A stretch of 64,000 nucleotides of DNA from Glutinoglossum americanum (taxonomy: Eukaryota > Ascomycota > Geoglossomycetes > Geoglossales > Geoglossaceae): the NCBI GenBank assembly GCA_020080175.1, contig JAGHQL010000073.1:1-64000 (forward strand). The letters run 5' to 3'. Below are positions 45,826 through 57,658 of this stretch, in pieces. The notes under the pieces are model-generated. The model was not told the origin of the DNA, ran no database searches, and worked only from the letters and a program-made list of their open reading frames with translations. Each line of letters opens with the position of its first letter. The stretch's first letter is position 1. The position numbers and the translations under genes are program-made.

Positions 45826-46605
45826 TCATCTATTCCACGCTCCATGCAACCTCGCATCCATCCTCCGTTGTTCGCGACGGCCTTGGGCATCAACAGCCAC
45901 CTTAAAACCCCCAAGCCTGTCATTCGGCTCCGCAACCCGTATATGACAAATTGCCTTGATCGCATCCACAAGGAAATAAGTAGTTGCTGCGGTAGCCGCT
46001 ACAACGGTCACTCTATCAGCGGGGGGTGCAGAAGCCAGGAACCTAACAGCACCGACGGCTGTCGTTGTTATAGGGACAGCAAAGATGTTGAAGTTGGTGC
46101 TGTCGGATGTGTTTTGGGTGTTATGGAAGAAGTTGTTTGTTACGGAATGCTCAGGCGCCACCCCGTAGCACCCCTATTGCGTTCAGGGGGGTGTTCCCTT
46201 GGTAGCTGAGTGGCGGCGCCACCTCAGCTACCATGGAACGCTCAATATCGGTGGAACCGATATGTTTTCGGGCCGGCCGAAGGAAGGCCGGAGTGGCCGC
46301 AGGATGGCCGGAGCAGCCGAGCGTTTATATAGCTTCATGTCACATAGCTAGCATCCTGGAAGTTGCGAGCAATTTAATTGATTTACCCCTATCCATTGTT
46401 TACATAGTCCAGCTACCATTTCCACGTATCGAGCATAACCTCCAATATTGTAGATGTTTGGGCCGCTGGGGTGGGGGCCTGCGGGAGGAGGGACGGTGTC
46501 GGGAGCATCAGGGACAATGGTGGAGACGGCAGGAGTGGTAATGGCAGAGGTTTCAGCAGGGAGGTTTCTTGTATCACGTCTGATGTATGTTCGTCTCGAG
46601 GCGTT
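45826..46605 (-). pseudogene. Unknown host gene split by a solo LTR
   Basis: Upstream of the LTR (46605-46448, minus) the frame reads PAETSAITTPAVSTIVPDAP and ends PSGPNIYN. Downstream (46137-45826) it goes on as FFHNTQNTSDSTNF, then AVRFLASAPPADRV and a hydrophobic TYFLVDAIKAICHI. Allowing for one copy of the target duplication, the two sides are in the same frame, which is good evidence that the LTR landed in an exon. The product would have a Pro/Thr-rich part and a short hydrophobic region. No family was recognised, and the true start lies beyond a TAG at 46608-46606 or in another exon. Confidence 0.5.
46138..46447. mobile_element. Solo LTR, family A, copy 2 (310 bp)
   Basis: Starts TGTTACGGAAT and ends CCTCCAATA, same orientation as the copy at 20432-20761, to which it aligns over its whole length. 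Flanks TTGTT (46133-46137) and TTGTA (46448-46452) differ at one base. It interrupts a minus-strand host reading frame. It appears older than copy 1. Confidence 0.88.
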
Positions 46606-47995
46606 CTACCTCGTCTCAGACCCGCCAGGTACTAGCCTCGTGGGGGGTCTTCGGTTTCATACTGCCTGTTCATGTAGTGCCCTTCAGAGCCTGCATATCA
46701 AATGACATACTCCGATTCGACTCTAGGTTGCGGCTCCCTATGTAGCCTCTGTGATAGCGTAAGTAGATGGGTAGGATACAATAGAATATAACAGTTGCTG
46801 ATCATAGGGTGCATGAGCAGACCTTCTTTCGCCCAAAATTTTTTTCACAGCCCAAAGAAGGGGTTCTCCTGCTTGTGAGATCAGGTAGTAAGGGCTTTCT
46901 TCAGGAGGCGAAGCTCCCTCTGCTAGCCTTGGCGAGCAGAAAGCCAGTCCCTTGATCCGAGGAGGTTGTGTCCTAACTTCCGTATTCTACGGTGGGGGGG
47001 AATCGCCCGCGGTATTGGGTGCGAAAACGGGGTACGCTTATCACTACGCATATATGGTCAAGTGGCGGGGTACCTCAGTCGTTACGCAAAGCCGTTATCC
47101 AACCAATTTTGACTACTCCGACACCCAAAAGGGCATGAGCCCTGATATTGCCACTAAGGGGTATTCTATAGGCACCGCGCAACCTCAAAATATCAGCTAA
47201 AAGTTGAACAAGTATATACCCCAGCATCTCCACACTCACTATCCCTAAATATAGAACAAATATCTTAGGTTTCCAACACCCTAAGGAGCCTTGTCCGCAG
47301 CCTTTAGCTGTCCATGAGCCACCATATTAACCCACTACTGAGTCTGCAGTTTATCTCTCTAATATGAGGTTGGCTTGTGTAGTATCTCCGTCTTGGGCAT
47401 CACTGTATCACCCGATTCCGATGTAGGATGATGGGACGGCTGGTTGAGGGACTCATATTGGAGACAAGAAGCATCTCAAACGAAATTAAACTCGACTCGA
47501 GTCACGTGACTATCTAGCCTTTCCCTTCCCTTGATCTGAGCATTAGAAGTTCCAAGGTTATTAATAAGGTATCAGGGGAAAATATTGTTTGCGCTTTGGA
47601 ATAGACTGGGCTCATTTTTCCGAAATTGTATCGGGTCATCAGTCCGCAATATCTCACGCAGTGCGGGGTTGCCACATCACACCAAGCATGTGATCCCCGC
47701 ACATTGGTTAATCTCTTTATTTTACTACCGTCAGGAAATTCGATCTTTTTCCTGCAACTTGTAGTAGTAGCTCTCTAGGAATCATAAACGCTGGCGTCGC
47801 TCTTTTAGTCATGGCATTCGCACACCTAGTCGCAGGGCAAACGCAAGACGCCGAGCCTCAGGCTAGCGTTACCTTTGCTGGCGTCGCGGCGGCAAAGGTT
47901 TTCATGCAGCGGAAAGTTTCCTCTATCCGGCAAGCTTCACTCACTTACACCACCTCTTACGCGCTCTTAATCTGACCTTCACAAGGTCACGGAGA
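46606..47995. other. Intergenic upstream of the NLR gene
   Basis: A plus-strand frame of 82 codons at 46952-47200 has no recognised family. 47813-47995 is open in places and may hold the true 5' end of the NLR gene (ATG at 47812 in another frame), but no convincing first exon could be assigned. Confidence 0.35.
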
Positions 47996-50900
47996 AGTCT
48001 CTGGGATGAGGCCTTTAGGACTCTAGGCAAATGGGACAGACAAAGCATTACCTTTGAAAACGCTAAGGACCACCTGTTGCCGACCGAAATTCTCGCTATC
48101 GTCCAGAGCAAGAAGGAAGAGTGCATTCGTAAGCAGTGGAAGTATACCAAGAGTAATGGAGAGCAAGTGGTATTGCGTGAAGTCTTTGAGAAGATGGCAG
48201 GCTGGATTGATAAGTTCAAACAAGTCGGGGATCTCATGGCCCAATATGACCCAGCCCACGCAAGTTTGCCGTGGGCTGCATTGCGGTTCCTACTTCAAGC
48301 AAGACTCCATTCTTATAGTCGCATGGATGAGTTCTAAGTCTAGGTTACAGGCGAGTGTGAGCGACATTCAAACGTACGGTGCTATGATGGAAGGCGTAGA
48401 GGTAGTGTCTTCTGTGATTGCACGCTACACCGAAGTCGAGAGACAGACCCTTCACGGGAACTCTATTCTAAAGACTCAGCTCGAAGGCGCACTGATCAAA
48501 CTATATGCGACGGTTCTAAGATACCTTGGTCACGCCCGGGCCTACTACAGCCAGAGCTCTGGAGGTGAGTCTTCGTTTTTCTTAAGCTATCACTTCCGAT
48601 TGCAGTTTCCCGTCACTCAGCCGAAGAAGCGCCTTGGCTAGAGCTATAGGAGACATCTACTAGGGCTGCGAGCTGATAGTCAGCGAAGAAAGGATTTTCA
48701 AGAGCGCGCTACGCCCATCGAAACTTGGTGTTATGGAGCATTTAGAGCAGGTCAAAGGAGAGGAGAGTGAGACTCACAAGCTCGTCATGCTTGTTCAGGC
48801 AGAAGGTAGAGCACCCATGTACCTCCCGTGGTTCTCGCAGCTTTTCAACGGCTTTCTATTCCATCAATGACGGGCTCGGCAACTAGCGTTGAGTCAAGAC
48901 CGAGTGCCTGTTTCATGGAATGCGTTGGGCTCAGAATCGCGCAGACTTTGCAACTTTGCCTTGCGAAAGGCCCCCATACGCTGACAAATTGTAGATCAAC
49001 GAAATAAGTTAACCTCACTGCATAGTGCTGTCAGAGGGCTGAAAGAAAACCTTCTTTCGTTTAACATTCCCATCGAAGAGCGGCGACTCCGATTCGTTAA
49101 ATGGCTAGAGCCCGTCTATACTAATAGCGACTATGACAATGCCTTGAGAAGCCGCCAAGAGGATACCTGCCATTGGATATTTGAGCGGCCTCAATTCCAG
49201 GCTTGGGCTTCCCCACCTAAAGAAGGACCTGGACTCCTTTGGATTCACGGTCCTCCTGGCTTTGGTAAAACTGTCCTTTGTGCAAGGCTTGTCCAATATC
49301 TCATCACGGAACGACCGCAATCAGTAGCATACTTCTTTTGCGTATCGGAGAACGAGGCGAAGCGCGAGCCACTAGCTATTCTTAGATCCTGGCTAGCACA
49401 ACTTGTTGAGCAGAATGACCGTGCCTTGGAAGCCGCAGAGACTGTTCACAAGTCTAACTATGCGCAGGAACCGACTATCTCTGTCCTGTGGAGACTTTTC
49501 CAAAACATTTGTCGTGCATTGGATAAATGTACTCTTGTCATTGATGGCTTCGATGAGTGTACGACCATCAATTCTACTTCTCGTTTCCACACAATCGACG
49601 GTCGCTCATCGTTCTTGCAACAACTGCTCATTGAAGCTTCCCACACAAAGGCTCGAATACTCCTAGTTAGTAGAGATAGCGCTGATATAAGAGTATCATT
49701 GGTCAATGACTCAGCTAATCCAAACGATGTTGACATCCTCGAATACGGCATTGATCGAACAGACACTAAGGGCGACATCCATCGCTGCTCTGTCCAAATG
49801 GTCGACTCACAACTCTCCAGAAAGCCCCAGAAATTGAAAGACGAACTTGCGAATACCGCGGCCGATAGAAGCGATGGCATGTTTTTATGGCTTCACCTTC
49901 TTCGCCAAGAGCTCTCTCCGGGCGAGAATGCCAAGATGCTCCGAAAGATCGTCTCGCAAATGCCGGACAGGATCGAACAAGCCTATGAAAGGGACTTAGG
50001 TAGACTAGGAGAGCTGAGAAAGGATCAGAGGACCCGGGCAGTCACCATCTTGAGGTGGATTCTCTTTGCGGTACGGCCATTGACTGTGCGAGAGCTTGCT
50101 GAGGCCCTCGTTCTCTCCTCCGCCGATTCGGAAGACTCGTATCCCGAAGACGACTTGCCGGACTGGTGGACTGAGGATGATGTTGACGGAGATTACGTCA
50201 ATGACATTATTCGAAACCCCTGTGGGTCTCTAGTTGAATTGCGACCGAGTGGTGAGAACACACACCTAGCGTCGCATACTGTGCATTTCGTGCACTTCTC
50301 TGTCAAAGAATATCTCCTTCGACCAAATGAAGAGGGGCGGCCCTTAGCGTACACACTCTGCTTTCCGGATATCGTAACAGAGCATGAGCTGCTGGCTCAG
50401 CTTTGCCTTCGGTACCTCTGCTACGATGTTTTTGGAGATGAATCGCAAAACACGAAAGAGGTCTCGAAGAACCGGGGCATTGATATATATCCCTTCCTCT
50501 CCTATGCTGCCCACTCCTGGCATGTCCATGCCACCAAAAACTCCACCATGTCGGAGAGTATCCAGCATTATGCCGAGAAACTGTTCAATCCAGCTACGTC
50601 AAATTGGAAGATGTGGTCAGAAGTGTTCGAAGTCGAACTTGACACGGCCAGCGAATCAGGAGACGACGAAGAATCATCGTACGATAGCCAGGATGGCGAA
50701 TCAGATGACCAACCCGCCAGTCACCAGTCATTTACTGACACGGGAAATCCCATATACTATGCCTCGCTCCTAGGATTGACAGATATAATCAAGTCTCTTC
50801 AAGAACAAGGTCTCGATTGTACAGCAAGTGGCGGCCGGTATGGGTTTCCTCTCCAAGCTGCTGTCATTAATGGCCACCAGGCTGCAGCCGAGTACCTTGT

Positions 50901-52737
50901 CCAGCACGGAGCAAATGTGTCCCAAGTGGGAGGAATTTTTGGTACTGCCGTCTCCGCTGCCGCAGCCTTGGGATCGGAACCGCTGTTTAACTTTCTAGTC
51001 GCCCAGGATGCAGATATTAGCGGCACAGATGCAAATGGGTGGGCGCCGATCCACTATGCCTGCAACAACGACAAAGCAAATATTGTCAAGAGTCTGCTCG
51101 CTAAGGGCGTAGACATTTCGGTCAGGTCTAATTCCGGCCAACACCCTCTGCATCTCGCAAGCGCCCGTGGCTCCCTAGAAATCGTTGAGTTACTCTTACA
51201 AGCTGGCGCGGACCCCAACACGCCTAGTGGGTCCGGTTTACCGCCCTTATTTGCCGCGCTAGGTTGTGGTAATGACGAGGTTATTGCGACTCTGATTAAG
51301 CACGGAGCCGACGTTGATGCTCGTTCGCCATCGGGTATGACAAGTCTGCATAGCGCAGCTATGTCTGATACGGTCTCTGCTGCTCGAATGTTGCTTGCAC
51401 ACAATGCATCTGTCGATGCACGTTACTCTTCCGGATGGACTGCCTTGCACTACTCACAGTCTACAGATTTTAGCCAGGTCCTGCTCGATCATGGAGCGCA
51501 GGTCAACGCCATCAGCGACCAGGGCTGGACGCCACTCCACCTTGCTGCGGAGAATGGGCAAGCCCAGATGGTAAGATGGCTTCTGGGACATGGCGCAAAT
51601 GTCGATGCTGAAAACTCATCATCAGTTACAGTGCTTCATCTAGCTGTCGGACATAATGAACTACCAATAGTCGAGGTACTCCTTGATCACGGTGCGGACG
51701 CTTTCAAATATGATATTGAGGGGGATACGGCACTTGACCTTGCTATCCAGAAAGGTTATGGAGACGTAGTCTCGATGCTTTTTGAACACCGTGGAATATG
51801 CGCTAGGAAACTGCAGCAAACTGAGGGTCACCCACATGGCTCACTTGCCAAACTGCACGATGATATACGGATGCTGGACAAGGATCTACAGAGAGCCGCG
51901 TACTTCCAAAAAGTAGAGGAGGTAGCCCTGCTCCTAAACCGAGACCCACCCAATTTCACCCTAGATGGTGCCCTACATGCAGCAGTTCTGGGTGGTTCCG
52001 ACAAAATCACTATGTTACTCTTACAACATGGTGCCGATTTACACTCTGTGGCAGCTACCAACAACCGGACCGTTTTGCACACTGCCGCCGCCCGAGGGGA
52101 CCACTCATTGCTTCTAGTTCTACTCGATCACGGAGCAAACATTTTCGCTAGAGATGTCATTAGATCCGACCCACTTGCTCTTGCCGTCGGATGTGGAATA
52201 GCGCGGCTCGGGATAGTGAAGCTACTAATTGAGCGAGGGGCTTTAGCATGGAAAACTAAAAATTCCGAGGGCGCACATAGTCGTAAATCTCATGACGAGG
52301 GCGGAGGAGATTCCCTGACCCAGGATACCGGAGGCTCGTCACCCCCTTCCCCAGCAGGGGACTCCGCAGCACAATACTCAACCACCCTGAATGGTCACTG
52401 GGCAGGCTCATACACCTACGCACATTGGATGATCGGTGTGCGAGAACCCACTACCCTTAATATCAATCTTCCGGACTCCCCGGGAAGCGAATCGGGTTCA
52501 ACGTTTGCTTGTCATGATAAGGACCTCTATGGAGATTTTGACATCACCGGGCAGGTTTTCCCAGGAAATCTTGTGCGATGGGTCAAGCTCTACGAGTCAC
52601 ATGGTTGGCTATATTCGGGGGTCCTTGATACAGAGGCACGTACTATTACTGGTAACTGGGGTCGGAATAGCGAACTTTGGCACGGCTCTTTTGAACTGGG
52701 ACGGGAATCACAGCCTGAGAAGGATATCGAGGCGTAA
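47996..52737 (+). CDS. NACHT-ankyrin NLR with NWD-type N-terminus and C-terminal beta module; probably disrupted
   Basis: The 5' exon (about 47996-48298) reads SLWDEAFRTLGKWDRQS ... DPAHASLPWAALRFLLQ, the N-terminal domain common to fungal NACHT proteins. It links by a GC-AG intron (48299-48350, GCAAGA..ACAG) to ASVSDIQTYGAMMEGVEVV (48351-48564). The next exon ends at 48805. In every splice model I could build it retains a TAG at 48661. Intron 48806-48994 then leads to a clean frame to TAA 52737. That frame holds Walker A HGPPGFGKT, Walker B LVIDGFDE, about 13 ankyrin repeats (about 50740-52250) and a final module, GHWAGSYTYAHWM ... WLYSGVLD ... GNWG. The start is unresolved. Proteins of this class act in non-self recognition and regulated cell death. 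Confidence 0.85.
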
Positions 52738-53735
52738 GCGCATTGCGGAACTTGAAGTCCCTGCCATATTGTCGCAGAGGCCTTCACCAGTCTTCGTCAC
52801 ATACCCCTATGGGTCTGGCTATTTCGCGGTTCCTGAGAGAAAAGGTATTTTTAGCACACGGTGGAGACACTGTAGGTTACTACTACTCGCACCTAATGAT
52901 ATAGATAGTCGCCCTCGAACTTTGCCTACGAAAGACATGCGTAATCGGGTAGATTAACTTTGAGCGCCACCAACGCTTATTGGCATCTCAATTTCTTACC
53001 AATAGATCTGATCTAGCCCTACAAATTTTCTTCCTTCCCCCCCCCATTCCAAACCTACTTATATCATATCCGGTTAAAGCCAAATCCCCAACCCCGAGAA
53101 CTAGTAGCAGGATCGCGAAATGCCAATAGGAGAACAGATTACGGACTAATTCGCACACTAAGTAAGCCCGGCTCCGTGACTGTAAGCCTTTACTAGTTTT
53201 ATGGTGGCATGCTATCTTAGGCATCGTACACGATTCCTGCTAGAAGAGACTCTAGTTTTAATAGGATGTTCGTCCATATGATAAGGTGTTAGATTGCTGA
53301 CCCCACAGGCAACTCAAAGATGGTACGACTAGTGCTGCAAAGAGCTTTCTCTTCTATTCTTTATTCTGGGGTAACGCTACATGTGGTACTAGGGTGGGTT
53401 TCTCCTGATAGGGGGCCGGAGCAATACCCATACTGACGGTCTACCATTTAGATACAGCAAAGGCGATTTCCTCACCACCCTCCTTTGGTTTCGTGACTCA
53501 CTGATACCGTAGTCGAGGATATTTCAATCTTGGTTCAATTTCGCATATATACTCTGACCACCCCTATGCATACGCACAGTGATGCATAAGTTATAAGCCA
53601 GTTTATGTCGCGCGAGAATTTTGTCTTGCACGTGCTAGTATTCCCTCTATTCCCCTACTGCTAAGTCGATAGTAAAATTATGAAGCCATTCCTACTATTT
53701 GAGCCCAAATCCGTATCCTACACCCTATCACCCTA
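52738..53735. other. Intergenic
   Basis: 3' flanks of the NLR and SprT-like genes, which converge. Short frames only. Confidence 0.5.
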
Positions 53736-54485
53736 TCACCGGCGCTTCCTCTCTTCGCTGTGGTGGTGGTGGCGATGGGGGTCAGAGTCAGCATGACTTG
53801 GCTGTGCCAAATCGGATGGACAGTATCCACTATTCGGCTGATGATATTTAACACTTAATGGTAAGCACTCATATCCACCCATCTTGTCTCTGATCGCACG
53901 CATGAAGTCTAGATAACAGGGTCCGTGGTCGGGATCCCCTATGTTGGACAGCTCCCTCGACCTAATCCTACCGCACTCTATCAAGAAGTATGCGTGTATC
54001 ATCTCGTGGATCAACGTAGCCCACAAATCCCGCAGCCCCGAGCTGAAATCCAGGAGCTTGACGCTGATGAGTATCGCGCAGCGTCGGCATAACAAACGGG
54101 GTGCCCAGGTCACTCCGGCGCACTTCTTCATGCACCTGCCCCCGGCCCATCCTAGAAAAACGTTGTCCTGCAAGATGCCGCGGAAGAGGACAAGGTCGAT
54201 GTCGTTAAAGGTTTTTATTATTACGTCTTCTTCCCAGCAGTCGCTTCTTCGGAGTTCCTTGAGTCGGGCGATGGCGTCTTGTTGTGATTCGGTGAGGGGT
54301 CGATTGAGTGCGGATAAAGCGAGGTCTCTAGCTTTTCGAACCTTCATCTTGTTTTGGTAGATGGGCTTATAGTCCTTGTCCTGGAGAATATCGATTTCAT
54401 CTTGGCTGATGTGGTATTTTGTGCCTCTGTCGACATACACCTTCCTTTCTACGAGCTCGATCCCGTAAAGAGTACGAGCTAGCAT
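53736..54485 (-). CDS. SprT-like zinc metalloprotease-domain protein
   Basis: An ATG-started frame of 249 residues with no intron. The core is FNDIDLVLFRGILQDNVFLG, then WAPRLLCRRCAILISVKLLD and the zinc-binding helix TLIHEMIHAYFLIECG with its HEMIH (HExxH) motif. DHGPCYLDFMRAIRDKMGG follows in the position of the SprT third-ligand region. This matches the SprT-like fold also used by the DNA-protein crosslink protease SPRTN/Wss1-like enzymes, though short SprT-like proteins of moulds have no proven substrate. The C-terminus is His-rich (DPHRHHHHSEERKRR). No zinc finger or PCNA/ubiquitin motif was seen. The first 110 residues are charged and helical. Confidence 0.8.
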   Translation of the reverse strand: MLARTLYGIELVERKVYVDRGTKYHISQDEIDILQDKDYKPIYQNKMKVRKARDLALSALNRPLTESQQDAIARLKELRRSDCWEEDVIIKTFNDIDLVLFRGILQDNVFLGWAGGRCMKKCAGVTWAPRLLCRRCAILISVKLLDFSSGLRDLWATLIHEMIHAYFLIECGRIRSRELSNIGDPDHGPCYLDFMRAIRDKMGGYECLPLSVKYHQPNSGYCPSDLAQPSHADSDPHRHHHHSEERKRR

Positions 54486-56674
54486 ATCAGGTAGACAAGG
54501 GTACCCTAGAGCCTCTCTAATCGTAGGGAATATCTAGGATGGCAGGAGGAAGCTAGAGGTTACGAATGATAAGAGGTGTGACAAAAACCATTCGCATGTA
54601 GATTTCTTTTATGCCCGGTTTCCGTGAATTGGTTTGCCAGTATTAACCTGTAAAACCTAACCTGCTTTCACTTGTCCTTAGGCATATGGATATGCGCATG
54701 CTCAAGTGAATGACGGAAGAACTATGAGGAAGCCACAGAATCGTAGTAGACGCAGTCGTGGAATGATCCAACTGGTATTTAGTTTCCACTTTCTCACCCC
54801 TAATTACTACTTATCCGACAGTGACTTGGAGATGTAGGACAATCTGTCTGGAGTGCGAGACCAGTGAAGTCTCAACAGCTTATTTGGGGATAACTCCACC
54901 CAATAGATGATCTTACATTATGAATGGTGGAATTAGATAACCAAATAGCCTAATGTACCACACAGCCCTGGAGTTCGAAACGCCTTCTTCAAACAGCGCA
55001 AACGCTCGTACATACATGAACGACCATAAGCACCCAGTGACCCCATATTTCCGTGTGGGCCTTGGTTTGGGGCATCTTAACTCAAATTTATACGAGTGTT
55101 ACTCGCATTTGACACACCTAGAAACTCCGTCGGCTATGCCTTAATACCCAAATGCGCAATACTCGGAACCTCATGTACAAGCATTTGACCTTTTTGAAGA
55201 AAGTATTTCGACATTTATCACTACAGGGTATTAGACTACCTAGATCTGCCTTTTATCGCGCAAAACTCGCTATCGAAGGGGGCATTCATGCTTATTCATC
55301 CTTAACTCGCTCGTAATGGGCAATGTAACTAAGCTTTGGTGAGGAGAGGCCTAAGCGAATGCCTATCATATCCTCGGGAATGGCTGCTTTACGCTGCGGG
55401 CCATCACTTAAAGCAGCGTGGTTTCTTATCGTTTGAGTAACGGACCTGGGTGAGGTGGCCCCACTAACTAGAACCATTGGCGCCCCATGGTCGAAACGAA
55501 CTTGCCCTTAGTAGTACCAGGAACCAGCGAACTGTCTGTGGCCATAATTTCAGGAACCCGGAGTGATGGAGAGTCCGCGCTATTCTTAGGTGGAGGAGGC
55601 TGTTTCATAGCTCCCCCCATCACTGCCTCGACAGCCGCTTGTGCCTGTGTCGGAGTAATGCCAGACACCACCTGCATCTCCAAGACCGACAGTATGCCAC
55701 TGATGGAGCTCCACACTGTTTTCCAACTGCGATCCTGAGCCTAAGCGCTTAAATATAGGTCTCAACATAGCTGCGTACGGTGTGGTTTGCCACACCAGTT
55801 TCATGGCCACAAGCCAAACGTTGGTTAAGTTTGTCGGTAAATTTTGGGGGTATGTTAAGTTAACTTTCAACTCGGTGAGGTGCGAGTTTCTAAATGCCTC
55901 CGTCGTCGTGATCTTGGTATGCAATGAACCTGCTAGATAACGATGCCACCAGGGCCCTATCCAGTAAAAGTAGCTGCCAAAAAGGCACTTTCCGTACTCT
56001 ACGTCAGCCTAGGCAAAAATGACAAAACCCTCCGCTTGAGAATTAGCCACCTGGAGTAATTCACGCCACACGTCCCGCGACGGGGAAAGGAGAGTCCGAT
56101 GCGCGGCGTCGCCGAGCTCGAATACGGCCGGCCCACCGACTATCCAAGCGCTGTGGTTCTGTTTTATGACTAGTTGTATGATCCCTGACTTTAGGAGGCT
56201 GTTGAGGGTATCTCAGCCAGGTGGCTTACACAACCCATCCATGACCCAAGCCTTTCCGTATGCGCTAGGTGTTATATGCGCGGCAGCGGGCAGGTGCCGG
56301 TTCTCGGTGCCCCTAAAAAGCCAGCAGGTTACACCCAAATCCGAACACCAAAACTTAGAACGGACGCTCGTACTCGGTGTCGGGCATCCCGCCGCTACGG
56401 AACTTCGCATAGTGTCGCGCAGCCAGGTCCAAATATTCAGTATCAGCCCCGACAAATATCTCGGGCCCCTCTTGGTTGCGCTGTGGGCACATATATCGGG
56501 ACTTCTATCTAAAATATCTGGGTGACAGTGAGGCGATCACGACCAGAAGACGGACAAGTCCAGGTTACACGATAAATATCATCCGGCCTGATCCCTTCTA
56601 GTCCCACTTAAGAAGAGTTCAATGCCGTTTTCTATACTAGTCCTTAAGAGATAGGCCATTTTCACTTCAGGAAG
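54486..56674. other. Region without a supported gene
   Basis: Minus-strand frames at 55292-55477, 55468-55716 and 55586-55924 overlap. Parts (SISGILSVLEMQVVSGITPT; QTIRNHAALSDGPQRKAAIP) look protein-like, but no consistent exon chain or family emerged. A decayed gene is possible. Confidence 0.3.
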
Positions 56675-57658
56675 CTAGTCGAGATGGCTGACCTGTGGAG
56701 CGACATGCCACGACCCAAGTTTCATAGACAATTGCAGGGCACCCAAGGGAACGAGATCCAGACCGCCTACCTGTTGTAACTCCGCCTGGCTTCTGATGAT
56801 AGAAAAGCTGTTGACTAGAACTTCATCTACCGGTACCGTCCTATCTAATAGAACATCTTCGGGCTTGGTCAAGCGTAAGCCTTTGAGAGGTTCCCAGGAC
56901 GGCGAAGTTGAGATAGCTGGCAGCAAGATGATAGCATCACGGCGCTAGGTCTGTTCAACTTTCTAAATCAACTTGGAGTTTGTCGGAAGATCGGCGCACG
57001 GTTCGACCACTACCGCTTCAACCATCGTTCCTTGCCTGGTCGCTCCCATCTTAGCTAGCCGTGGAGCATATTCTATCCCTACATTCAGTAGACTGTAGGC
57101 TAGTACTCGGTAGTTTAGGTGCCATGGCCAGGTTAGCTGGTTGATCATATAGCAGTTTCGAAGGACACCAACCCTAGAGAGAAGACTGGTCTCCTCCATA
57201 TCAATATCAACACAACAGAGTACGCCAAACATATTGGCAGTGGCAATTAGATATCCGGCGGCATCGCTTTAGACGACTAACAGGCAGATGGTAGTGCCGT
57301 AGGGGTACCCGAATTTCGCCGTGATATCCATAACTAGCACCGATATTTGGGCCACGGAAGAGATGGCAGTGCAGGTCCCGCGGTCGATCATGGTGCCTCT
57401 TTCCGAGCCCAGAATCGAGGGAACTGGGTGGAGCTCGTTCCTGCCCCTACTCCGTACTGGATCCGCGACATATTCTGCGACATATTCGCCTAGAGATCGT
57501 TCACGGCCCAATTCCTCATTCGCGCTGCCGCCTTCGGTCAACCTCGCACGGTATACCGAGACGTGACCGAGGGAACCGAGCGTCGGCCCCAAGATCGAGC
57601 AGCCAGGCTCCCGGATATAGCCTTCCCGAGACCCCTCCTCCCTGGCCCTACGAGGCAC
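56675..57658 (-). pseudogene. Unrecognised gene with three in-frame stops
   Basis: One minus-strand frame spans almost 1 kb: ITAKFGYPYGTTICLLVV, stop TAA (about 57270), SDAAGYLIATANMFGVLCCV, MGATRQGTMVEAVVVEPCAD, stops TAG at about 56968 and 56950, then AIILLPAISTSPSWEPLKGL and DLVPLGALQLSMKLGS. The text between stops is consistently protein-like and the frame never shifts. Each stop could come from CAA or CAG by one C-to-T change, as RIP makes. The family is unknown to me. The N-terminal part before 57500 is Arg/Glu-rich and less certain. Confidence 0.5.

Noticed and set aside
54975-54990. tRNA B-box-like GAGTTCGAAAC
   Set aside because: No matching A box or cloverleaf could be formed around it.
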